DNA of 32,119 nt, taken from positions 1 through 32,119 of the forward strand of contig DAOTXR010000013.1 in the NCBI GenBank assembly GCA_034435375.1. Reading direction: 5' to 3'. Numbering within the stretch: the first letter of the stretch is position 1; each line of letters begins with the position of its first letter. Source of the stretch: DAOTXR01 sp034435375 (lineage in GTDB: Bacteria; Chloroflexota; Anaerolineae; Aggregatilineales; UBA3940). The position numbers and the translations under genes were made by a program. The notes under the pieces were generated by a model. It searched no databases. It was not told the DNA's origin and saw only the letters and a list, made by a program, of their open reading frames with translations. Below are positions 7,869 to 15,657 of the stretch, piece after piece.

Positions 7869-8978
7869 GTGAATAACAAGAAGACCCAGTACACGGTCAT
7901 CGGTGCTGGTCATGGCGGCAAGGCTATGGCGGCTCACCTGGCTCTGATGGGCTTTCCTGTCACTTTGTATAATCGCACGCTAGAAAACGTCAGTGTCATC
8001 CAAAAGCGAGGTGGCATCGAACTGGAGAGTTACGAGGGTGGGCCGCATGGCTTTGGACGATTGGAAAGAGTCACATCCAATATGAGGGAGGCTTTAGAGT
8101 ACGCTGAGGTCATCATGGTCGTTGTGCCTTCCTCAGCTCATGCCGACATCGCCAGGGTTGCTGCGCCCTATTTACGAGATGGTCAGATCGTTGTACTGCA
8201 CCCTGGCCGCACGTGCGGTGCTATCGAGTTTCTTAAAGTGCTACAAGACAACAGTTGCAAGGCCGATGTGATTGTGGCCGAAACAGAGACGCTCATTTAT
8301 GCCAGCCGCTCCGACGGACCTGCCCAGGCGCGCATCTTCCGCATTAAAGACAGTGTGCCGCTCGCGGCGCTGCCGGCAACGCGGACGGCGCAGGTGCTGG
8401 CAGCGATAACGCCGGCTTATCCCCAGTTTATTGACGGCGTGAGCGTGCTCCACACTGGCCTGAATAATATGGGGGCTATCTTTCATCCTGCGCTGACCAT
8501 CCTCAACGCGGGACGCATTGAATCTACCGGGGGCGAGTTCCAATTTTACATTGACGGCGTGACACCTTCTGTGGCTCACGTTTTGGAGGTTTTGGATCGG
8601 GAGAGGGTGACGGTTGCTGCAGCGTTGGGTATTCGCGCCCAGACAGCTCAAGAGTGGTTGAAAAGAGCTTATGACGCCGCTGGTGCGGACCTCTACCAAG
8701 CAATTCACAACCAGTCGGGGTATTATGGCATTCTCGCACCCAAAACCTTGAATCATCGTTACATCTTTGAGGACGTACCAATGAGCCTGGTACCCATGGC
8801 TGCTCTAGGAGAGGCTCATGGTGTTTCGGTACGTGGCATGGAGAGCATCATACGCCTGGCGTCCATTATCCACTGCACCGATTACTGGCGACGCGGCCGG
8901 ACATTGGACAAATTGGGTATCGAGGGCTTGAGTGTCAGTGAGTTTGTACGTTTTGTCAATGAGGATGTACGTGACTGA
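7869..8978 (+). CDS. NAD/NADP octopine/nopaline dehydrogenase family protein
   Basis: A 369-residue protein with an N-terminal Rossmann fold (VIGAGHGGKAMAAHLALMG, residues 10-28) for NAD(P). Its C-terminal helical domain is of the octopine/opine dehydrogenase type (GLNNMGAIFHPALTILN, probable catalytic His). Members reduce imines formed from amino and keto acids, or the reverse. The GTG start is preceded by GAGGAGG that begins inside the stop region of the B12 gene, so expression is coupled. The pairing with a B12 mutase-like enzyme suggests a joint pathway on an amino acid or opine-like compound; this is inference. No complete attC follows, only an R'-like GTTGGGC at 9005-9011. Confidence 0.8.
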   Translation: MNNKKTQYTVIGAGHGGKAMAAHLALMGFPVTLYNRTLENVSVIQKRGGIELESYEGGPHGFGRLERVTSNMREALEYAEVIMVVVPSSAHADIARVAAPYLRDGQIVVLHPGRTCGAIEFLKVLQDNSCKADVIVAETETLIYASRSDGPAQARIFRIKDSVPLAALPATRTAQVLAAITPAYPQFIDGVSVLHTGLNNMGAIFHPALTILNAGRIESTGGEFQFYIDGVTPSVAHVLEVLDRERVTVAAALGIRAQTAQEWLKRAYDAAGADLYQAIHNQSGYYGILAPKTLNHRYIFEDVPMSLVPMAALGEAHGVSVRGMESIIRLASIIHCTDYWRRGRTLDKLGIEGLSVSEFVRFVNEDVRD

Positions 8979-9004
8979 CAAGCAGAGCTTCGAATGGTAG
9001 GATC

Positions 9005-9011
9005 GTTGGGC
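9005..9011 (+). repeat. Orphan attC R' box
   Basis: GTTGGGC in the 52-nt gap between the dehydrogenase and the NYN gene, without a clear R'' partner. It probably marks the left border of the NYN cassette. Confidence 0.4.
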
Positions 9012-9030
9012 TACACAGGAGTTCGCGCCT

Positions 9031-10335
9031 ATGGGGTTCAATACAGCGATTTTCTACGATATTGAGAATCTGCTCAAGGGATACAGCTTCTCGCAACAGA
9101 TGATAGCAAATCTGTCCCTCAGTGAGATCCTAGAAGCGATACGGGAAACCGGTAAAATCGGTCAGATTGCTGTTCAACGGGCCTACGCTAATTGGAGCGA
9201 TCCTCGCCTTGCCATCATGCGGGGTGAAATCAATGAGCTTGGTATTGATCCAATTCAGGTTTTTGGTTTCTCCAAGGAGCAGAAGAAGAATGCCGCAGAT
9301 ATTCAGCTTGCAATCGAGGCAGTCGATTTGGCCCATGTTCGCCCTGCACTCGAAGTGTTTGTTATAGTATCTGGAGATGGAGGCTTCGCGTCACTCGCAA
9401 AAAAACTCCACGAGTATGGAAAGACAGTTATCGGTTGCGCATACCGGTTGGCTGCCAACAAGACGTTTCAATCGGTTTGCGACGATTTCGTTTGGATCGC
9501 CGATCCAGAAGAGGAGGAGCGCCAGGATAGACCAAGCTCACAAGTTCATGGATCAGGCCAACTTGAAGTCACTGACCCTAGAAATGTCCGCCTTGCCGGA
9601 CGTGTGAAAAAGGCAACCGCGCTTACTCCCGAAAGCATTATTACGAAAACGAAAGAAATACTTAACTGGTACGCCAAGGATTCGATAAGTCGTGCTGACT
9701 TGCTACAGAATGGAATATACCTGTCTGTAGTACAAGAAGCTGTCAAGTACGCCATTCCTGGGTTTCAGCCAATTAGATTGGGGTTCGCGAAGTTCATCGA
9801 GTATATGCAGTTCGTATGTAAAGAATCGGAGTTCTGCATTGCGCGTCCCCTAAATTCCCAAGTGGTACTCACCCTCCGCAGTTCGATTCGCAGCAGCATT
9901 GAAGTCCTCCCAGATTTGGATGTCAGGGATGTGCATTCTGTTGACACCTACAGATCTGTCTTGGCGACGGGAAGCCCGATCTTTCGATTTCCCTCTCCGA
10001 CCGATCTTTATGCGGTTGTGACCTGGATTTCACAGAATCCTACCGAGGGGGTTGATCTCGGCACCGCAATCGAGGGTGCTGTACTGGGATTGGGCGGAAC
10101 AGTATCATCCGAATCGGTGAAATTGGCATTACTTAGCCTTTTGTCAGCCGGTTTATTCGAGCGTGAGCCTGAAGGAGTTCCACTGTCCGAGCAAAAGCTT
10201 TCGCTCCGGAGTGACATCCGTTCCCCCTCAGAAATCATGGATTTGTTAAAAACCGCAATACGGCAAAAATTGATGGCTGCTTTGTCAGTGTCAGATATTA
10301 GAGAGGATGTATTATCGCTAATAATTCCAACATAG
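9031..10335 (+). CDS. NYN-domain nuclease with LOTUS/OST-HTH-like region
   Basis: A 434-residue protein. Residues 1-160 form a NYN (PIN-like, LabA/DUF88) domain with the acidic set Asp10 (FYDIEN), Asp90 (AADIQLAIEA) and Asp116 (VSGDGGF), as expected for a metal-dependent RNase. Residues about 200-285 resemble a LOTUS/OST-HTH RNA-binding module (segments TKEILNWY and LGFAKFIEYMQF). The last 150 residues are unassigned. The family cuts RNA and occurs in defence and RNA-turnover settings; the target here is unknown. ATG 9031 follows AGGAG with normal spacing. A complete attC (10335) overlaps the stop codon, so it is a genuine cassette gene. Confidence 0.82.
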   Translation: MGFNTAIFYDIENLLKGYSFSQQMIANLSLSEILEAIRETGKIGQIAVQRAYANWSDPRLAIMRGEINELGIDPIQVFGFSKEQKKNAADIQLAIEAVDLAHVRPALEVFVIVSGDGGFASLAKKLHEYGKTVIGCAYRLAANKTFQSVCDDFVWIADPEEEERQDRPSSQVHGSGQLEVTDPRNVRLAGRVKKATALTPESIITKTKEILNWYAKDSISRADLLQNGIYLSVVQEAVKYAIPGFQPIRLGFAKFIEYMQFVCKESEFCIARPLNSQVVLTLRSSIRSSIEVLPDLDVRDVHSVDTYRSVLATGSPIFRFPSPTDLYAVVTWISQNPTEGVDLGTAIEGAVLGLGGTVSSESVKLALLSLLSAGLFEREPEGVPLSEQKLSLRSDIRSPSEIMDLLKTAIRQKLMAALSVSDIREDVLSLIIPT

Positions 10336-10409
10336 CCCAACCCGCGCATCCAGCCGATGACGCTCCGCTGCACTTCGCGGCGCAGGTGAGGATGCGCGAG
10401 CCGTCAGGT
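10335..10409 (+). repeat. attC site 5 (75 nt)
   Basis: R'' GCCCAAC at 10335-10341; R' GTCAGGT at 10403-10409 (third base changed). The 8-nt arms GCGCATCC (10344-10351) and GGATGCGC (10390-10397) are perfect complements. Confidence 0.8.
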
Positions 10410-10459
10410 GACGTGCCAAATCGAGTAACTCTCGGATTCAATGGAAGGAGACAATCACT

Positions 10460-11248
10460 GTGTTGGTTTTCATTCTGTTATCTTTCGGAATTTCTTGGTT
10501 GCTGTGGGGATTAGTTGCCCTAACGGGTTTGAACATAAATGGAAGTCTCGTAGTGGGACTTGCCTACGTGTTGGGGGGCTTTGGCCCAGCTATAGCAGGT
10601 ATTATCTTGGCACAACGTAACCCTACATCCTCGTTGGATTTTTGGCCACGCCTGCTTCAAATAAGGCGCATCCGGCCTATATGGTGGGGCGTTATCTTAC
10701 TGCTTTACCCAGCAACACTCATGTTGGCGTACTTGATCGTGAAGTTTACAGCGTTAGGCACTACCAGTTTAGAACCCTTAGGCAATTTTGTTGGGCGCTC
10801 TCCTGCTTTTATCTTGCTCAACTTTCTATTCATTGCAATTCTTGGTCCGATTTCCGAAGAACCTGGTTGGCGTGGCTATGCATTGGGTCGACTACAAGCG
10901 CATTACTCACCGCTGGTCGCCAGTCTCATTCTAGGAGTAATCTGGTGGGGATGGCATCTACCCTTAACCTTCGTTCAGGGATCTTTCTTGCAAGGTAGCG
11001 GTGCCTCTCCTGCATTTCTAGCTGGGTATCTTGGTACAGTCATCCTATACAGCATTCTGTTTACCTGGGTGTATAACCATACTGAACAGAGTACTCTCGC
11101 CACAATCGTCTTTCATTTTTCCATCAATTTGACCACTGGCATACTAGCTCCTCCTTATGAAGTATTTATGGTAACAACGTTTGTGCTAATTGCGATTGTG
11201 GCTGTAGTAGTAGTTCGTTGGAAAATGTGGCGGCGCATTCTTCCGTAG
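10460..11248 (+). CDS. CPBP family intramembrane glutamic protease
   Basis: A 262-residue membrane protein with about eight hydrophobic helices. The three CPBP (Abi) motifs are intact: EEPGWRGYALGRL at about residue 133, WWGWHLPL and VFHFSINL. Such proteases process prenylated or peptide substrates in the membrane and are often linked to bacteriocin immunity; no partner peptide is visible nearby. The GTG start is supported by GGAAGGAG at 10443-10450 with 9 nt spacing. It is a single-gene cassette between attC sites 5 and 6. It is a useful full-length reference for the truncated relative at 121-609. Confidence 0.87.
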   Translation: MLVFILLSFGISWLLWGLVALTGLNINGSLVVGLAYVLGGFGPAIAGIILAQRNPTSSLDFWPRLLQIRRIRPIWWGVILLLYPATLMLAYLIVKFTALGTTSLEPLGNFVGRSPAFILLNFLFIAILGPISEEPGWRGYALGRLQAHYSPLVASLILGVIWWGWHLPLTFVQGSFLQGSGASPAFLAGYLGTVILYSILFTWVYNHTEQSTLATIVFHFSINLTTGILAPPYEVFMVTTFVLIAIVAVVVVRWKMWRRILP

Positions 11249-11252
11249 AAGC

Positions 11253-11313
11253 ACTCAACAGGCGCTTCCAGCCGACACGCTCCACAGCGCGTCTGAAGCG
11301 CCTACCGTTGGGC
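11253..11313 (+). repeat. attC site 6 (61 nt)
   Basis: R'' ACTCAAC at 11253-11259 and R' GTTGGGC at 11307-11313. Arms AGGCGCTTC (11260-11268) and GAAGCGCCT (11294-11302) are perfect 9-nt complements. Confidence 0.87.
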
Positions 11314-11365
11314 TGTTCCTTGCACAATTATGCTTCGGAAAATGGTTTGTGTGGAGAAATAAGTC

Positions 11366-11874
11366 CTGCCTAAAGTTCAAGAAAAAGATGGCGAGATTGC
11401 TTTTATTGAAAAAATCTCGGATGGGGTAAGAGTTTTTCTGGCTATTGTCGGTTTATGTGTAATGTTGGTTGTGCCTTATGAGATGCTGATTCGTTCTAAG
11501 TGGAATGGATTTAGCGTCTTTTTGATGATTTCCATTCTCCTTTCTGTCGGCGCAATTTTGGTAGGTGGTTTATTTGTTGCGGCTGGGCTTTTTGGCTTAA
11601 ATAAAACTCTGGTGTTTATCAAAAAGTCCGAGACCATTGATTATTCCTACGAATCTGCGCTTATGCCTTTTCGCAAAAAACTTATCAGTTCAGCGATGTT
11701 GCCAGCATTTCAATAAACACACACGACTGGTCTGACGGACCATCATCTTATAGTCTGAAATTAATTTTCAAAGATGGTCAAGAAATTGAGACTGGTAGTT
11801 TTGGTAAAAGAGTTGAAGCTGAGCAGTCTTTGAGCAGGATTGAAGAAATGACTGGGTTAAAAACGGAAAGATAG
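11366..11874 (+). pseudogene. Two-helix membrane protein of unknown function, frameshifted at an A6 run
   Basis: Two frames together read as one protein. The first runs from about 11363 to a stop after 11716 and encodes a polar lead (KVQEKDGEIAFIEKISDG), two hydrophobic helices and a soluble start ending PFRKK. In the -1 frame, beginning at the six-A run near 11677, the sequence continues as KTYQFSDVASISINT and on through FKDGQEIETGSFGKRVEAEQ to a TAG at 11872-11874 that overlaps the next attC. One missing A, or -1 slippage at AAA AAA, would join them into about 169 residues. No ATG is available for the full lead; CTG 11366 follows a GGAG, and ATG 11462 is internal. The family is not recognised; the soluble part could be a small beta-rich domain. 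Confidence 0.6.
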
Positions 11875-12002
11875 CTCAACAAAGCGTACACCTGCGTTGG
11901 GGATTCTGTGCACATCCCAAGCAGTTTTTTACGCCTCAGCATTTTCCCAGTTAGACGGCTGCGCTGTCCCCACCCCAGCGCAGGTAACGCAGACCGTTGG
12001 GC
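11874..12002 (+). repeat. attC site 7 (129 nt, long)
   Basis: R'' GCTCAAC at 11874-11880 overlaps the preceding stop; R' GTTGGGC at 11996-12002. The arms include CACCTGCG with CGCAGGT, and TGGGG with CCCCA. The loop between them is much longer than in the other sites, comparable to the longer attC forms known from chromosomal integrons. Confidence 0.8.
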
Positions 12003-12086
12003 GGCTGTTTCGTCACACAGTAGGTGCAAGTACAGGCAACGAAATATAATCATAGCATCCGCGAGTTGTTCGCAGGGGGTAATCGA

Positions 12087-12536
12087 GTGATTGATCGTCT
12101 AGGTGCCACACGTCTTGGTGTGTGGGTGATCAAACACATTGTCGCGCCCACTCAGCGCTTACTTTATCGTGCATCAGGGGGCAGGATATTTACATCTTCT
12201 GGCGCAGGCAGGGAAGTGTTGCTCTTGACAACAAAGGGGCGCCTCACTGGCAAGGATCGAACGACTCCTCTTTACTATCTTCGTGATGGAGATCGTATTA
12301 TCATTTGCAATGTAAACCCAGGTTTCGAGCGAACAAATCCTTGGGTCATTAACCTTCGCGCACATCCGATAGCCAAGTTGCAGATTGGATCTGAGATCGC
12401 AGAGTATCACGCTCGCGAGGCCACTGAAGCTGAGAGCGACTTTTACTGGCCACGTTTAGTAGACATCTGGCCGGCGTATAAATTGCATTTCGAAAAGAGC
12501 CACCAGAGAGCTATATTCGTGCTGGAGCGTCGTTGA
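12087..12536 (+). CDS. Deazaflavin (F420)-dependent nitroreductase-family protein
   Basis: About 149 residues. It matches the DDN/F420H2-dependent quinone reductase family of split beta-barrel proteins: LLLTTKGRLTGKDRTTPLYY, NPGFERTNPWVINLRAHP and AREATEAESDFYW. Members bind coenzyme F420 (or a flavin) and reduce quinones or nitro compounds, often at the membrane. Start GTG 12087 is preferred because AGGGGGT sits 6 nt upstream; an earlier GTG at 12024 would add 21 residues unlike the family. It is preceded by attC site 7 but has no recognisable attC behind it. The gap to the next gene (12537-12685) holds nothing I can name. Confidence 0.82.
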   Translation: MIDRLGATRLGVWVIKHIVAPTQRLLYRASGGRIFTSSGAGREVLLLTTKGRLTGKDRTTPLYYLRDGDRIIICNVNPGFERTNPWVINLRAHPIAKLQIGSEIAEYHAREATEAESDFYWPRLVDIWPAYKLHFEKSHQRAIFVLERR

Positions 12537-12685
12537 ATTGGCAAGACGTCAGAATCAGCCGCCAATACTGCGTGAACCGGGCGGTTTGTGTTTTAGAAGC
12601 AAGACAGGAGCCTCCTAATCTCGTTCGGGGTGACACACCTCATACCAAACAGATGTTGATTTATTGAGGTTGCAGGAGAGTAGCC

Positions 12686-13993
12686 ATGAGAGATCCCCAC
12701 ATCGTTGTCATTGGAGCAGGTATCGCAGGCTTAACTGCAGCGTATCGCCTGCAACAGGCAGGCGCCCGAGTCACCGTGTATGAGGCGCGCGACTATGTTG
12801 GCGGTCGTATGACCTCGCTTGACTGGGAAGGTTTCACCATCAACCCTGGCGCACAGTACTTTACAGGTGTAGATCGCTACTTGCTTAAAATGGTGGCTGA
12901 TCTGGGTTTGTCTGACCAGTTGCGCACTCGTGCTCAGGGGCTGATGCTGGCAATCTACCGAGATGGACGCATTCATCCGGTAAATTTTCTTTCGATCGGA
13001 TCTTACTTGCGCTGGAGCGGCGTTTCGCTGAGCGGTCGTTTAGCCATGCTGCGCCTAGCGCCTCACATCCTGCGCTTCCGGAAAGTGAATGTTTACCATA
13101 TGGAGCGCAGCCCCGAACCGGATGATCTTTCGTATGCCGAATTTTTCTGTCGCTTCATATCCCAAGAGATGTTTGACTACTGGGCATATCCAACGTTTGA
13201 GACTAACTGCTCTTATCAAGAAGACGACTTATCTCGAAAAGCCTTCCTCTCTTTGATGGGAGGATACCTGAATGCCAATACATACTATTTTGCCAATGGC
13301 ATTGGCACACTGACCGCCGCCTTCGGTAAGTTGCTAGATGTGCGTACTAGCTCAACCGTGCGCTCGATAGAATTAGCACCAGATAGTGTGCGTCTAGCGG
13401 TTGAGCGAGCTGATCAAGTTGAGACCCTCCAAGCAGACCGTGTCGTGATTGCTATTCCGGGCAATCGAGTTCTGTCTCTTTTCAGAGAACCCCGCGCGGC
13501 GTGGACGCACTTCTTTCCCCAGGTGGCTTATACCAGCATAGCTACACAGTTCCACATCTTTCAGCATGAGTCCTTTGACCCAGGAGTTGCGCCAGCAGAT
13601 GGCGTGATGATTCCCAGATCGGACCGTAACATTGGAATCGCCTTTATCTATTTTCAACAGCGCCAAGGTCCTCGTTGGCTAGTACTCACTGAGCCGCGAG
13701 CAGGCAACTATAACCCTGCTGAGCCAGATGAAATTCAACTCGAACGCGCTTGGGGGGAGGTGGCTAAAGTGTATCCGGAACTGCGCACCCGGCGTGTAGC
13801 CGCACGCCAGTTTCGGTGGCCAGAGAAAGTGCCTACCTTTCGGGTGGGCTACTTGGATGCGGTGCGTCAGTTTTTTGCTGATCCTCAGGAGAATCCTGTT
13901 TTCTTCTGCGGTGACTACTTGGCAGGTCCTGGCACGGGAGCAGCCTTATTCACTGGCTGGGAGTGCGCCGATCGTGTCTTAGCGTCCTTGTAG
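12686..13993 (+). CDS. FAD-dependent amine oxidase / protoporphyrinogen oxidase-like protein
   Basis: A 435-residue flavoprotein. The N-terminal dinucleotide-binding motif is GAGIAGLTAAYRLQQAG, followed by the acidic ribose-binding end (VYEARDYVGGRM). The C-terminal FAD motif reads CGDYLAGPGTGAALFTGW. It belongs to the broad amine oxidase, protoporphyrinogen oxidase and carotenoid desaturase superfamily; the substrate cannot be fixed from sequence. No signal peptide is seen. The ATG has GGAG about 8 nt upstream. It is directly upstream of the heliorhodopsin, separated by a half attC (14068). A role in retinal or carotenoid supply is conceivable but unsupported. Confidence 0.83.
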   Translation: MRDPHIVVIGAGIAGLTAAYRLQQAGARVTVYEARDYVGGRMTSLDWEGFTINPGAQYFTGVDRYLLKMVADLGLSDQLRTRAQGLMLAIYRDGRIHPVNFLSIGSYLRWSGVSLSGRLAMLRLAPHILRFRKVNVYHMERSPEPDDLSYAEFFCRFISQEMFDYWAYPTFETNCSYQEDDLSRKAFLSLMGGYLNANTYYFANGIGTLTAAFGKLLDVRTSSTVRSIELAPDSVRLAVERADQVETLQADRVVIAIPGNRVLSLFREPRAAWTHFFPQVAYTSIATQFHIFQHESFDPGVAPADGVMIPRSDRNIGIAFIYFQQRQGPRWLVLTEPRAGNYNPAEPDEIQLERAWGEVAKVYPELRTRRVAARQFRWPEKVPTFRVGYLDAVRQFFADPQENPVFFCGDYLAGPGTGAALFTGWECADRVLASL

Positions 13994-14067
13994 GCAGTTC
14001 TGAAATCACACTGAAAACCCGATTTGCTCCTACGAACCTTTTGTTTGCCACTCTACTGGGTTTGGGT

Positions 14068-14119
14068 GCCTAACAAGTGCTGGCAGGCCGACCGCCTTTG
14101 GCGCGGGGATGCGGCGGCC
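14068..14119 (+). repeat. Decayed attC site before heliorhodopsin
   Basis: R'' GCCTAAC at 14068-14074 followed by AAGTGCTGGC. The R' side reads GATGCGGC where TTGGGC would be expected, and the arms no longer pair well. The following GGCGGCCTTAGGGG matches the bases just after R' of site 8. Confidence 0.5.
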
Positions 14120-14158
14120 TTAGGGGTCAAAACAAGAAAGGAGCAAGCAAAATGGCTT
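14113..14158 (+). repeat. Shared cassette leader, copy 1 (heliorhodopsin)
   Basis: 46 nt running from the cassette border to the second codons of heliorhodopsin. It is identical to 15037-15082 except for one base (A/G, position 36 of the repeat). It contains AAGAAAGGAG, the ribosome-binding site, at the same spacing from ATG. Confidence 0.9.
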
Positions 14159-14958
14159 CAGAATCAAGCACACCACTTGAGTTTGCGGATGCACAACAGA
14201 GGACATTCAGAGGATTGCGCCGCTTCAACCTGATTATGGGCTTCCTGCACCTGATTCAGGGCGTCTTCATGTGGGCGGTCAGCAACGATAAGACCTACCC
14301 CATCTTCACCAACTACCTCACTTTTGATCGGACCACCTTTACGCTAAAGCCCAACCCGCAACTGCTTTACGAATTGCGTTTTGGGCCGGCAGTGGCCCTC
14401 TTCTTGCTCGTCTCGGCTGTGGCTCACTTCTACCTCTCTACCATTGGCTACAGGCGCTATGTTGAGAATCTGAAGAAGCGCATGAACTCCGCTCGTTTCT
14501 ACGAATATGCTCTTAGTTCCTCGCTGATGGTGGTGCTGATCGGCATGTTGGTCGGCGTGTGGGATCTGGGGACGCTCATCGCGATGTTTGGCATTAATGC
14601 GATGATGAACCTATTCGGCATTATGATGGAGGTTCACAATCAAACGACGGCGCAGACGAGTTGGCGGGCCTTTGTCTACGGTTGTCTGGCAGGCATCGTG
14701 CCCTGGATCGTGATCTTTCTGTACTTTATGGGGGCGGTCAGCTCAGGAGAGGCCAAGCCTCCGGCCTTCGTCTACGCCATTGTCCCTACGCTCTTCGTCA
14801 TGTTCAATATTTTTGCTATCAACATGGTGCTGCAGTACAAGAAGGTAGGGCCTTGGCGCGATTATCTCTTCGGTGAGCGGGTGTATATCATTCTGAGCTT
14901 GGTGGCCAAGACAGTGCTGGCCTGGCTGATCTGGTTCGGCACGCTGGCACCGGTGTAG
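14152..14958 (+). CDS. Heliorhodopsin
   Basis: A 268-residue seven-helix protein of the heliorhodopsin (HeR) family, distinct from type 1 rhodopsins. Diagnostic residues are present: His33 in helix 1 (MGFLHLIQG), His92, the counterion Glu118 in EYALSSS, and the retinal Schiff-base Lys253 with Ser249 in SLVAKT near the C-terminus. Conserved blocks GINAMMNLFGIMMEVHNQT, GCLAGIVPWIVI and YKKVGPWRDYLFGERVYI also fit. Known members bind retinal in an inverted membrane orientation and have slow photocycles without clear ion pumping, so a light-sensing or regulatory role is usual. ATG 14152 follows AAAGGAG; a GTG at 14077 lies in attC-like DNA. An attC follows at 14968, so this light receptor is carried as an integron cassette. 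No retinal-forming oxygenase is in the window. Confidence 0.95.
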   Translation: MASESSTPLEFADAQQRTFRGLRRFNLIMGFLHLIQGVFMWAVSNDKTYPIFTNYLTFDRTTFTLKPNPQLLYELRFGPAVALFLLVSAVAHFYLSTIGYRRYVENLKKRMNSARFYEYALSSSLMVVLIGMLVGVWDLGTLIAMFGINAMMNLFGIMMEVHNQTTAQTSWRAFVYGCLAGIVPWIVIFLYFMGAVSSGEAKPPAFVYAIVPTLFVMFNIFAINMVLQYKKVGPWRDYLFGERVYIILSLVAKTVLAWLIWFGTLAPV

Positions 14959-14967
14959 AAGGACGCG

Positions 14968-15039
14968 GCCCAACACTGCGTCCAGCCGACGCGTTTCGCT
15001 GTGCTTGGCTCGCCCCAGGTGATGCGTAGGCCATTGGGC
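14968..15039 (+). repeat. attC site 8 (72 nt)
   Basis: R'' GCCCAAC at 14968-14974 and R' ATTGGGC at 15033-15039. Arms CTGCGTCC and GATGCGTAG pair imperfectly. It lies 9 nt behind the heliorhodopsin stop codon. Confidence 0.82.
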
Positions 15040-15082
15040 GGCCTTAGGGGTCAAAACAAGAAAGGAGCAAGCGAAATGGCTT
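15037..15082 (+). repeat. Shared cassette leader, copy 2 (DUF2177)
   Basis: Second copy of the 46-nt leader at 14113-14158, with one substitution. It starts in the last bases of the R' box and runs through the ribosome-binding site to the first three codons. Confidence 0.9.
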
Positions 15083-15477
15083 ATTACCTCAAGCTCTACA
15101 TTGCTACACTTATGGCCTTCTTTGCCATTGATATGCTCTGGCTTGGCCTTGTGGCGCGCACATTCTACCAGAGATATCTTGACTTTCTTATGGCTCCCCA
15201 TCCCAACTGGCTTCCAGCCATAGCTTTCTATTTGCTGTTCGTTGTTGGCATTGTGGTCTTTGTTGTTACGCCTGGCTTGAAAGCTGATTCGCTTAAAACG
15301 ACTGTGCTGCTTGCGGCACTGTTTGGGTTGATCACTTATGCCACCTATGATCTAACCAACCTTGCCACTATCAAAAACTGGCCTGTGCTTGTCACTGTTG
15401 TGGATATGATCTGGGGAATAGTTCTGAGTGTGATAGTCAGCCTTGCCAGTTTTATGGCAGGCAAGTGGCTCAGTTAG
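15076..15477 (+). CDS. DUF2177 family membrane protein
   Basis: A 133-residue protein with four hydrophobic helices. It matches the DUF2177 family: the first helix FFAIDMLWLGLVAR followed by YQRYL, and the conserved ALFGLITYATYDLTNLAT and VVDMIWG segments. Its function is unknown. The ATG lies at exactly the same place in the repeated leader as that of heliorhodopsin, 39 nt after the repeat start, with the same ribosome-binding site. The two are therefore likely translated, and perhaps regulated, alike. A complete attC precedes it, but behind it only a half site (15658) is found after 180 nt of hairpin-rich DNA. Confidence 0.88.
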   Translation: MAYYLKLYIATLMAFFAIDMLWLGLVARTFYQRYLDFLMAPHPNWLPAIAFYLLFVVGIVVFVVTPGLKADSLKTTVLLAALFGLITYATYDLTNLATIKNWPVLVTVVDMIWGIVLSVIVSLASFMAGKWLS

Positions 15478-15515
15478 CGCAATAGCAAAGCTCGGTATGA
15501 CCCGGAATCTCTGTC

Positions 15516-15567
15516 GCCTGGCATGGCGTTGGTCATGCCAGGCCCAGACCAGGCAACGACCTGGGCC
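15516..15567. repeat. Paired hairpins in the DUF2177 3' region
   Basis: A perfect 10-bp stem GCCTGGCATG / CATGCCAGGC (15516-15525 and 15534-15543, 8-nt loop) overlaps a second stem GGCCCAG / CTGGGCC (15541-15547 and 15561-15567). No T-tract follows, so a simple intrinsic terminator is unlikely. The two stems share bases and are mutually exclusive. Confidence 0.7.
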
Positions 15568-15657
15568 TCACCGGAGTAGCGCTGGAATGCCCGGTATGGC
15601 TGGGAGAAGGCCACAATGGATACGGGCCGTCGGAAATGCACGATGGGGGAAAAGGCA

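Noticed and set aside
12537..12685. Possible attC between the deazaflavin reductase and the FAD oxidase
   Set aside because: Only weak stems (AACC/GGTT and CCGCC/GGCGG) and no R''/R' boxes were found, so no site is called.
14152..14958. Type 1 microbial rhodopsin (proton pump) as identity of the seven-helix protein
   Set aside because: The DxxxxxxE/K pump motif of helix C is absent and the heliorhodopsin-specific blocks are present.
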